Below are positions 6,371-11,928 of a DNA stretch of 11,928 nt, in pieces. Source of the DNA: Planctomycetaceae bacterium (GTDB taxonomy: Bacteria > Planctomycetota > Planctomycetia > Pirellulales > Thermoguttaceae); assembly GCA_031283825.1 (NCBI GenBank), contig JAITAZ010000217.1:1-11928 (forward strand), in the 5' to 3' direction. How positions within the stretch are numbered: the stretch's first letter is position 1; every line of letters begins with the position of its first letter. The notes under the pieces were generated by a model. The model made no database searches, had not been told where the DNA came from, and saw nothing but the letters and a program-made list of their open reading frames with translations. The translations under genes and the position numbers were made by a program.

Positions 6371-6925
6371 ATGGGTAGAGCAGTTGGGGCGGTTGAGTTG
6401 TCTAGTATTGGGGTAGGATACAAAGTACAGGATTCTATTCTCAAAGAGGCTACGGTCGAGATGTTAGTCGCGCGTACGATTTGCAGCGGCAAATATTTTA
6501 TGATTTTCAGCGGAGGCGTTAGCGATGTCGATTCAGCTGTTGAATGCGCAGAACGTGTCGGCGGAGACGCACTAATTGATAGAATTTCTGTTGCGAATGC
6601 TTACGAAGGAATTTTTCCGGCATTAGGACAATCGGTAGTCTTGGATTCAGACAAAGTTGATTCTCTTGGTTTGATAGAAACATTCAGCGGAGTAAGCGTT
6701 ATTGTTGCCGCAGATTATGCCGGAAAGTCGGCGGATGTTACTTTGTTTAGATTACAAATCGCTATGGCGTTAGGCGGAAAAGGATTACTCCTAATGACAG
6801 GAAGCGTATCAAATGTTACAACCGCAGTTGCCGCCGCGTCTGAAGCCGTCCGTCAAAGAGGTTTATTAGTCTCAGAATTAGTAATCCCAAGACCAAATAA
6901 AGAACTATTCCAAGATTACATTTGA
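6371..6925 (+). CDS. Tandem-domain bacterial microcompartment shell protein, PduT-like (BMC-T)
   Basis: The 184-residue protein contains two BMC domains in tandem (about 4-90 and 97-181), so three chains form a pseudohexameric facet tile of a protein organelle. It aligns along its whole length with Salmonella PduT as I recall it: ELSSIG near the start, MLVARTICSGKYF (31-43), LGLIET opening domain 2, and ending GLLVSELVIPRP. Cys38 in TICSGK coincides with the PduT cysteine whose three copies hold a 4Fe-4S cluster at the trimer pore, so an electron-transfer or redox-pore role is inferred. Planctomycetes use microcompartments for fucose and rhamnose breakdown. No other shell or enzyme gene of such an operon is in this window, so this copy is solitary and has its own promoter. 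Early codons end in G/T and late codons in A/C. The start is supported by AAGG about 9 bases upstream. Confidence 0.93.
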   Translation: MGRAVGAVELSSIGVGYKVQDSILKEATVEMLVARTICSGKYFMIFSGGVSDVDSAVECAERVGGDALIDRISVANAYEGIFPALGQSVVLDSDKVDSLGLIETFSGVSVIVAADYAGKSADVTLFRLQIAMALGGKGLLLMTGSVSNVTTAVAAASEAVRQRGLLVSELVIPRPNKELFQDYI

Positions 6926-6982
6926 AAAAATAATTTTGCAGAAACGGAAATATTCAACTGAAATATTATCAATTTTTTTATC

Positions 6983-9205
6983 GTGTCATCAAGAAACGCC
7001 AATACATCTAAATCTAGCGTAAAAAAATCTGTCCGCGAATCCGGCAAGTCTAATTCTACGGAAAAATCTGTTCGTAAAAATGCTCGTAATAATTCTAACA
7101 ATAATTCTAACTCTAGCTCTAAAACTAAAACTAAAACAACAAGTAAAAACGAACCCGAAGTTTCTTGGCTTGTTATTCGCGATGCGAAAGAGCATAATCT
7201 TAAAGGTATAAATATTTCTTTTCCGATTGGTGCTTTTAGCGTCGTTACTGGAGTTAGCGGAAGTGGGAAAAGTTCGCTTGTTCACGATGTTATTTGGAAA
7301 TCTCTTGCCAAAGTTCTTAATCGAAATACAAGCGAGTCTCTTGCCAAAGTTAAATCGATTAGCGGAATTGAATATCTCAATAAAGTTATAAGCGTCAACC
7401 AGCAACCAATCGGACAAACGCCAACCTCAAATCCTGCGACCTACACCGGAATATTCGACCTAATCCGCGAACTGTTCGCCAAATTGCCCGATTCCAAACT
7501 ACGCGGTTACTCTGCAAGACGTTTCAGTTTCAACGTGCCGGATGGTCGATGCGAAAAATGCGAGGGTGCTGGTCAAATCAAAATTGAAATGCACTTTCTA
7601 CCCGACGTATGGATCACTTGCGACGCCTGCAACGGGAAAAGATACGATAGACAAACTCTCGACGTTAAATATCACGGTTACTCAATCGCGGACGTCCTCG
7701 AAATGACTTGTGCAGACGCGATAAAATTATTCGAAAACGTTCCGCGAATTCGTAAAACTTTACAGTTACTTTGCGATGTCGGACTAGATTATTTATCTCT
7801 TGGTCAATCTGCGCCGACATTGTCTGGCGGAGAATCGCAACGAATCAAACTCGCCTCCGAATTAACTAGACCTGATACCGGTCGAACTCTGTACTTGCTC
7901 GACGAACCAACAACCGGATTGCATTTCGACGACATGAATAAATTATTACACGTTATTCATCGGCTAGTCGATATCGGAAACACCGTGATCGTAATCGAGC
8001 ATAATCTCGACATAATAAAAAACGCCGATTGGATTGTTGATTTAGGTCCAGAAGCCGGAGATAACGGCGGATATTTGCTGTTTGAAGGAACGCCGGAAGA
8101 ACTAATAAATAGCGGCATCAAAAGCCACACGGCAGACGCTCTCAAGCCGATTCTGCAAAATGGTTTGTATCAAGAGCGAATGACTTTCGATTCGGCAAGT
8201 CTGGATGATTTGCATAACGATAACGTGTCGGACAAAGAACTCGGAATCGATAATAAAATGCCTTGGGAAAAAAACGGCATGAAATGGCATACGCAAGATT
8301 GTCTATGCCGTAAGGGAACTCCGGTCAAATGGGATGGAAAAATTCTGTCGGAGATTGTTAATCGGATTGAGTTGTCGGGTCAATTGGCGTCAACGGATTG
8401 GAATCATAAAGCGGTTGTGGAGATTTGTTCGGAGAAAAAATCGCTAGGCTGGTTTATGCGGGCGATTACAAACGACGAATGGATTTTAAGAATTAAATTC
8501 AAAACCGGAAGCGGCACGTTCAAACGAGATTCGCTTATTGCGTCGTTGGCGTTGAGACCGTTTAGCGAAATTGATTCAATACCGATTTATAACGCCGAAC
8601 CAAGAGTTAAAGTTCAACGAAACACAATACAATGGCAAGAAATCGAATTGCAGCTTCACTCGTTTGAGGAAATTGATCGTCCTCAATTTTACGACTTTTT
8701 AGACGTTGCGATTCAAGGGCTTTCGCGATTTACAAAGCCGTCGGAAAAGAAGCCGGCAGACCTTATGCCTTGGAATGTGTTGGGCGAGAAGTGGCATTTT
8801 ATCCAGCGAGGTTTAATAGGCGGCGATAAACTGATATGGGATACGTCGATGCTAACGGAGATTTTTAATCTCTTACGTGAAACTTCGCAGGACATAAAAA
8901 TTATCTGGACGAATAAATCTTTTGTGCAATTTTTTTGCGAAAACAGAAAAAATAATTTGTCGAATAAACTTACGGACGATCTACAAAAATTACCCTTCGC
9001 AACCGTACACACAAAACAAGTTGAATTTATTCAGTTAGATTTATATGTTGAGAAAAATTCGATTACGTCGGAAAAAATCGAAAAATTAGAATTCGAAAAT
9101 CAAGAAATCGAATCGCATAAAGATTACGACATAGTAAAATTAAATTTCAAAAAAGAAAACGATATAAAAAAATCAGCATTATTAAAGTTGTTGAAAGAAA
9201 TTTAA
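6983..9205 (+). CDS. UvrA C-terminal-half homologue with a single ABC module and a duplicated C-terminal extension
   Basis: This 740-residue ATPase is related to UvrA, the damage-sensing subunit of nucleotide excision repair. Residues 1-57 are a disordered Lys/Ser/Asn-rich stretch. Residues about 58-392 correspond to the second half of UvrA: Walker A GVSGSGKSS (90-98), the Q-loop region QPIGQTPTSNPATYTG (141-156), a zinc module Cys190/193 and Cys213/216, signature LSGGESQRIKL (280-290), Walker B YLLDEPTTGLH (304-314) and H-loop EHN (339-341). The first UvrA ABC module and the UvrB-binding domain are missing. Residues 427-740 are not canonical UvrA and contain two related modules beginning MPWEKNGMKWH (426) and MPWNVLGEKWH (595). 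Planctomycetes are known, from memory, for very large UvrA-like proteins; this may be a split part whose partner is elsewhere. The start is GTG: an in-frame stop at 6959 excludes much extension, and no SD is visible. Confidence 0.9.
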   Translation: MSSRNANTSKSSVKKSVRESGKSNSTEKSVRKNARNNSNNNSNSSSKTKTKTTSKNEPEVSWLVIRDAKEHNLKGINISFPIGAFSVVTGVSGSGKSSLVHDVIWKSLAKVLNRNTSESLAKVKSISGIEYLNKVISVNQQPIGQTPTSNPATYTGIFDLIRELFAKLPDSKLRGYSARRFSFNVPDGRCEKCEGAGQIKIEMHFLPDVWITCDACNGKRYDRQTLDVKYHGYSIADVLEMTCADAIKLFENVPRIRKTLQLLCDVGLDYLSLGQSAPTLSGGESQRIKLASELTRPDTGRTLYLLDEPTTGLHFDDMNKLLHVIHRLVDIGNTVIVIEHNLDIIKNADWIVDLGPEAGDNGGYLLFEGTPEELINSGIKSHTADALKPILQNGLYQERMTFDSASLDDLHNDNVSDKELGIDNKMPWEKNGMKWHTQDCLCRKGTPVKWDGKILSEIVNRIELSGQLASTDWNHKAVVEICSEKKSLGWFMRAITNDEWILRIKFKTGSGTFKRDSLIASLALRPFSEIDSIPIYNAEPRVKVQRNTIQWQEIELQLHSFEEIDRPQFYDFLDVAIQGLSRFTKPSEKKPADLMPWNVLGEKWHFIQRGLIGGDKLIWDTSMLTEIFNLLRETSQDIKIIWTNKSFVQFFCENRKNNLSNKLTDDLQKLPFATVHTKQVEFIQLDLYVEKNSITSEKIEKLEFENQEIESHKDYDIVKLNFKKENDIKKSALLKLLKEI

Positions 9206-9365
9206 TGACTCATGTTAAGCGATTGTTGCCCCTGATCAATTATCGCCTATCTGACGGACAACTACCGTATTAGAGATTCCATATTTGTTATTGTTCAAAG
9301 TATAGCTCCCCCTATTTTATTTTTTGATTTATTGATATAATGCCGCCCTTGATTTTGTGAAAAAA

Positions 9366-9467
9366 ATGTCCTCCGAAAAAAAAGTAGCAGACACTTGGTT
9401 TAAATCGGGGATTATAAAAAGCTCAAAAAAACGTCGTTCTGAGTTTTTTCGATCAGATTTAACCTAA
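9366..9467 (+). CDS. Possible 33-residue small protein (weak)
   Basis: ATG at 9366 to TAA at 9465-9467 encodes a lysine-rich 33-residue peptide beginning MSSEKKVADTWFK. A TATAAT box lies 25 bases upstream of the ATG, and an AU-rich hairpin with a T-run falls inside the frame. The absence of an SD and the small size make this uncertain. The same segment could equally be a short non-coding RNA from about 9348 to 9449. Confidence 0.2.
   Translation: MSSEKKVADTWFKSGIIKSSKKRRSEFFRSDLT
9416..9449 (+). terminator. Weak hairpin with T-run (possible terminator)
   Basis: AAAAAGCTCA (9416-9425) pairs with TGAGTTTTTT (9440-9449) in a 10-pair stem with one G-U, mostly A-U, and a 14-base loop. Stability is low. 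It could end a short transcript or transcription from the UvrA-homologue gene. Confidence 0.3.
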
Positions 9468-9474
9468 AATGTTC

Positions 9475-9501
9475 TTATTGTCCCTAATGTCCTTACTGTC
9501 T
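9475..9501 (+). repeat. Three imperfect 9-base tandem repeats (TTAnTGTCC type)
   Basis: TTATTGTCC, CTAATGTCC and TTACTGTCT follow each other without gaps about 60 bases before efpL. They look like a short degenerate intergenic repeat; no function is evident. Confidence 0.5.
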
Positions 9502-9557
9502 CTTAATGAAATTACTGCGAATAATATTTACGTAGTATATATAGTCAAAATTTTAAA

Positions 9558-10121
9558 ATGATAGCAAAAGAAATTAAACGCGGCGAAGTTGTGGTTTACA
9601 ATGATGCGCCTTGTATAATTGAAGGCGTAAACGTTCAGTCGCCGTCGGCACGAGGGGCGGCGACGTTGTATAAATTTCGCGCGCGTAATCTCGTAACGAA
9701 ACAAAAGATTGATTTCACGCTAAAAGGGACAGATTCTCTTAATCCTGCTGATTTCAGAAAAAGAGATGTAAAATATCTTTATAGCGACGCCGACGAATGC
9801 GTGTTTATGGACAACGAAGATTTCAACCAGTTCAATTTAAAAAAGGATGACATCGCGGATGAAATACGGTTTATAACGGAAAATCTCGAAGGTATAAGGG
9901 CGTTGATTTATAATGACGAATGCGTAGGAATTGAGTTACCGGCGGCGGTTTCGTTGAAAGTTAAAAAATGCGATCCGGCGGCAAAAGGAAACTCGGCTAC
10001 CTCAAGAACAAAACCAGCTACGCTAGAAACAGGATTAGAAATTCAAGTTCCAGAATATCTAGAAGAAGGCGAAATCGTAAGAGTTGATACAAGAACCGCT
10101 GAATTTCTAAGTAGAGCATAG
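9558..10121 (+). CDS. efpL: Elongation factor P paralogue of the EfpL/YeiP type
   Basis: The 187-residue protein has the three-domain EF-P build: KOW-like N-terminal domain (1-64), central OB domain (about 67-130) and C-terminal OB domain (about 132-187) ending in the family DTRTAEFLSR. EF-P-type factors bind stalled ribosomes between the P and E sites and speed peptide bond formation at consecutive prolines. The tip of domain 1 reads SPSARGAATLYK (28-39), almost identical to E. coli YeiP/EfpL (SPTARGAATLYK as I recall). It differs from the PGKGQAF loop of ordinary EF-P, so the tip residue is Arg32 rather than the modified Lys. EfpL is reported to work without that modification. Whether a canonical EF-P is encoded elsewhere cannot be seen. 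The next gene downstream encodes eight prolines in a row. No SD is visible before the ATG; the sequence there is A/T only. Confidence 0.92.
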   Translation: MIAKEIKRGEVVVYNDAPCIIEGVNVQSPSARGAATLYKFRARNLVTKQKIDFTLKGTDSLNPADFRKRDVKYLYSDADECVFMDNEDFNQFNLKKDDIADEIRFITENLEGIRALIYNDECVGIELPAAVSLKVKKCDPAAKGNSATSRTKPATLETGLEIQVPEYLEEGEIVRVDTRTAEFLSRA

Positions 10122-10172
10122 AAAAAAATATCAGTATTCATAATTCCGAATTTTCTCCTGTTGTTATGTTTA

Positions 10173-10207
10173 TTTTTCACGCAGGTTGTTTTAATTTGCA
10201 TGAAAAA
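10173..10207. promoter_or_regulatory. Inverted repeat, candidate upstream activator site
   Basis: TTTTTCACGCA (10173-10183) and TGCATGAAAAA (10197-10207) form an 11-base inverted repeat with one mismatch and a 13-base spacer. Its centre is about 180 bases upstream of the predicted sigma-54 start site, within the usual range for enhancer-binding proteins. Confidence 0.45.
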
Positions 10208-10343
10208 TTTAAGCAGAATTTATTTGACTTACGGAAAAAAAGACAAAAAAACTTAAATTTTAATTTTTTTTCACAACTATTGATAAGTTTACAAAATATT
10301 ACGCAAAAACAACTTGTAGAATTACTCTAAAAGACGGCAAAGT

Positions 10344-10359
10344 TTGGCACGCATTGTGC
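10344..10359 (+). promoter_or_regulatory. Sigma-54 (RpoN)-type promoter of the PEP-CTERM gene
   Basis: TTGGCACGCATTGTGC matches the consensus YTGGCACG-N4-TTGC at all but one position. The invariant GG (10346-10347) and GC (10358-10359) are exactly 10 bases apart. Transcription would start near 10371, giving a leader of about 125 bases. Sigma-54 control by a PrsK/PrsR pair is known for some PEP-CTERM/exosortase systems. Confidence 0.72.
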
Positions 10360-10384
10360 GACTATATTTTTGTCACACAATGCG
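10350..10384. repeat. Inverted repeat spanning the -12 box and start site
   Basis: CGCATTGTG (10350-10358) and CACAATGCG (10376-10384) are perfect 9-base complements with a 17-base spacer. The left arm lies upstream of the predicted start site, so this would act on DNA (operator) rather than as an RNA hairpin. Confidence 0.5.
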
Positions 10385-10430
10385 GCACTTATGAGTTTTC
10401 GTGTGGTGCGATAACTCAATTTAACTAGAG

Positions 10431-10463
10431 GTTGCTTTTTCAACAATTTTCAAAAAAAGCAAC
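10431..10463 (+). promoter_or_regulatory. 5' leader hairpin of the PEP-CTERM mRNA
   Basis: GTTGCTTTTT (10431-10440) and AAAAAGCAAC (10454-10463) form a perfect 10-base-pair stem with a 13-base loop, about 20 bases before the GGGGAGA ribosome binding site (10484-10490). It may affect mRNA stability or translation. Confidence 0.5.
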
Positions 10464-10495
10464 AAAACAATTTTAGGAAAAATGGGGAGAAAAAA

Positions 10496-11680
10496 ATGAG
10501 AATCCTAAATTTGAATGTAGCTTGCATCAGTCTAGCGATGCTTTTGGGCGTAACAATTTCTAATATAGAAATTGCAAACGCAGAAACCATTTATCTTGGA
10601 ACTGGAAGCCCAGTTTACAGTGGTGAAAACGGTACCACAAAAAATGTTACTGGAACTGTTACAGACAAAGATAAGAACGGTTTAGCTGATGGCGATGTAT
10701 TTTTGCGTGAAGCCTCTGATAAATATGGAGACAGTACAAATACTCGCGATGTGAATTGGTATGTTACTTACACAGACACATTTGCTTCCGAATACGATAA
10801 GTATTTTGCTGGAGACGCTTCTAAAATAAATGCGCGACGTGCTGCTGTTGAAGAATCGTTGAAAGGACATGGTAGTGAAGCTCTCGGATACAAAGACTCT
10901 TGGGTTTATGGACCTAGTGTGTCGAACTTTATAGGTTCGACTGGCGTTAAACCCGCTGGAGTTGTTTATGAAAGCTCAGCAGATTTATTGGGCGATATTG
11001 CTATGAATCAAGGCGGACTTTCGAATTTCGCAGTCGGTAACGCTGGCGTTTTGACAACTTTCGGCGGCGGCTTTTTTGACGAAGCCGGTCAATTCAAATA
11101 TGGTGCTGACGATAATATTACTTATACCGGAAATCATAGTGATGTGAGTAAACCAGAAGAGAAAGTTGGTTTTACGGCGGTTCAATCTGGTGTAGTTGCT
11201 TTCACAACTGGTTTTACCAAAGACGCAACAACGGCAGGATTCAATTATATCAATGGTACGTTTGCGGTTTTAGGCGAGTTGCTTGGAATTTATCTCAATG
11301 GTACGCTTTTGGATCCAAGTCAATATTTTTTGAGTGATGATATGATTAGCGGCGGTTATAATTATGCAGCAGAATATAATTTTGAAATTGACCTTAGTAA
11401 ATTTCAAGATTTGCTTGTGAATGGCAATAATAATCTTTCGTTCATGTTACTTGGTGTTCCGTTAGAATTTTCTGGCGTAGATAGCCACACTTATAACGAC
11501 AGCATGTCATTCATTCATTTTTCGGCAGACATAGTTCAAAACACTGAATCGATAATAGGTAATCCTCCTCCGCCACCACCGCCACCGTCAACTCCCGAAC
11601 CAGCGACGATGTTAATTGTCGGATTAGGAATCGCCGGACTTGGATTGAGAAAGAAACTAATGAGCAAAAAATCCGCGTAA
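10496..11680 (+). CDS. PEP-CTERM sorting-domain surface/exopolysaccharide-associated protein
   Basis: This 394-residue protein is predicted to be exported and handed to an exosortase. The signal peptide (1-29) ends in ANA, before ETIYLG. The C-terminus has the full tripartite sorting signal: PEPAT (367-371), a hydrophobic helix LIVGLGIAGLGL, then basic RKKLMSKK. Between them lies a mature region of about 320 residues rich in Gly, Asp, Asn, Ser and Thr with no recognised catalytic motif. A run of eight prolines (357-364, bases 11564-11587) stands just before the sorting signal, probably as a rigid spacer, and would demand EF-P/EfpL help in translation. The ATG is set by GGGGAGA six bases upstream. 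Expression is probably sigma-54-dependent, and a strong terminator follows, so the gene is monocistronic. PEP-CTERM proteins occur only in organisms with exosortase and extracellular polysaccharide loci, which must lie elsewhere. The function of the mature domain is unknown. Confidence 0.9.
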   Translation: MRILNLNVACISLAMLLGVTISNIEIANAETIYLGTGSPVYSGENGTTKNVTGTVTDKDKNGLADGDVFLREASDKYGDSTNTRDVNWYVTYTDTFASEYDKYFAGDASKINARRAAVEESLKGHGSEALGYKDSWVYGPSVSNFIGSTGVKPAGVVYESSADLLGDIAMNQGGLSNFAVGNAGVLTTFGGGFFDEAGQFKYGADDNITYTGNHSDVSKPEEKVGFTAVQSGVVAFTTGFTKDATTAGFNYINGTFAVLGELLGIYLNGTLLDPSQYFLSDDMISGGYNYAAEYNFEIDLSKFQDLLVNGNNNLSFMLLGVPLEFSGVDSHTYNDSMSFIHFSADIVQNTESIIGNPPPPPPPPSTPEPATMLIVGLGIAGLGLRKKLMSKKSA

Positions 11681-11732
11681 TAAATAGTTAATAAAAATTG
11701 AACTTCTACCTTCCGTAAAACATCAAAACAAG

Positions 11733-11772
11733 AGAGACCGAAAGGAATAAAAACCTTTCGGTCTCTTTTTTT
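11733..11772 (+). terminator. Intrinsic terminator of the PEP-CTERM gene
   Basis: AGAGACCGAAAGG (11733-11745) and CCTTTCGGTCTCT (11754-11766) form a perfect 13-base-pair stem with an 8-base loop, running into a run of seven T (11766-11772). This is the clearest terminator in the window. Confidence 0.95.
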
Positions 11773-11788
11773 GTAAACAGGTTTTTTA

Positions 11789-11820
<32 letters not shown>

Positions 11821-11832
11821 TAAAAACTCGTG

Positions 11833-11845
11833 AACGGTTACCGTT
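11833..11845. repeat. Short palindrome AACGGTTACCGTT
   Basis: Perfect 6-base arms around one central base, between the heptamer array and the terminal inverted repeat. It may be part of the repeat cluster or a protein-binding site; nothing further can be said. Confidence 0.4.
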
Positions 11846-11854
11846 AAACAACAG

Positions 11855-11928
11855 TAGAGACGCAATGCTTTGCGTCTCAATCGCTGATCTTTTGATCGAA
11901 CAATGAGACGCAAGGCATTGCGTCTCTA
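11855..11928. repeat. GAGACGCAA-type palindromic repeat element (REP/MITE-like), may continue past the window
   Basis: A 25-base arm (11855-11879) is repeated in reverse complement with one mismatch at 11904-11928. Each arm is itself a hairpin (GAGACGCAA with TTGCGTCTC), and the centre carries GATC-TTTT-GATC (11886-11897), so three stem-loops can form. Similar GTAGAGACGC palindromes are, from memory, dispersed in many cyanobacterial and environmental genomes. Confidence 0.8.

Larger units (their letters stand above)
9206..9557. other. UvrA-homologue to efpL intergenic region (352 bases)
   Basis: No long ORF exists here. The region holds a TATAAT (9336-9341) without a good -35 box, a possible 33-codon ORF, a weak AU-rich hairpin and a short tandem repeat, listed separately. 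TAGAGATTCC at 9271-9280 also occurs at the right end of the MITE-like element (6251-6260) but the match does not extend further. Confidence 0.6.
10122..10495 (+). other. efpL to PEP-CTERM gene regulatory region (374 bases)
   Basis: This stretch contains no ORF of interest but is dense in regulatory-looking sequence: a distant inverted repeat, a sigma-54-type promoter, a palindrome across the -12 box, a leader hairpin and a strong RBS, all oriented toward the downstream gene. Confidence 0.7.

Noticed and set aside
6989..7417. Minus-strand open frame of 142 codons inside the UvrA-like gene
   Set aside because: It overlaps the Walker A region of a clear ATPase. Its Arg/Ile/Phe-rich composition arises from the reverse complement of Lys/Asn/Ser codons.
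9206..9557. tRNA or other structured RNA gene in the spacer before efpL
   Set aside because: No cloverleaf, anticodon arm or conserved T-loop wording was found on either strand.

Overview
The window looks like a chromosomal segment of an AT-rich member of the Planctomycetota or a close relative. This is inferred from the gene mix: a PEP-CTERM surface protein, a bacterial microcompartment shell protein, a single-module UvrA with a long C-terminal extension, and a secreted glycosidase-like protein. Several starts also lack a clear Shine-Dalgarno. No taxonomic marker is present, so the assignment is tentative. Every recognised gene is on the + strand.

Layout. 1-1158 is the 3' part of a membrane pyrophosphatase (hppA). 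1194-2561 holds an Rpn-family PD-(D/E)XK nuclease gene, followed by a tandem duplicate of only its 3' tail. Both tails start at an ATG behind the same strong ribosome binding site, inside the nuclease gene in one case and free-standing in the other. 2610-4085 is a secreted GH29-like protein with a discoidin-type C-terminal domain. 4218-5987 is prolyl-tRNA synthetase. 5988-6370 holds a palindromic MITE-like element, then a well-formed promoter with an overlapping palindrome. 6371-6925 is a PduT-like tandem-BMC shell protein. 6983-9205 is a UvrA homologue with only one ABC module plus a two-copy extension. 9206-9557 is mostly non-coding. 9558-10121 is an EF-P paralogue of the EfpL/YeiP type. 10122-10495 carries a sigma-54-type promoter with a far-upstream inverted repeat and a leader hairpin. 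10496-11680 is a PEP-CTERM protein with an eight-proline run, followed by a strong terminator. The last 160 bases are a cluster of short repeats.

How the parts may connect. The most interesting unit is the Rpn locus. In E. coli, Rpn nucleases are reported to be toxic antiphage proteins neutralised by a small protein translated from inside the same gene. Here the internal start is well marked and the tail exists a second time as its own gene, so the locus resembles an intragenic toxin-antitoxin system with a duplicated antitoxin. Second, the PEP-CTERM gene has a sigma-54 promoter, which fits what is known of exosortase-linked surface proteins. Its poly-proline stretch lies just downstream of a gene for a factor that relieves proline-induced ribosome stalling. 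Third, a fucosidase-like protein and an iron-sulfur-type microcompartment shell protein in one window recall planctomycetal fucose/rhamnose microcompartments, but the genes are not clustered and that link is weak.
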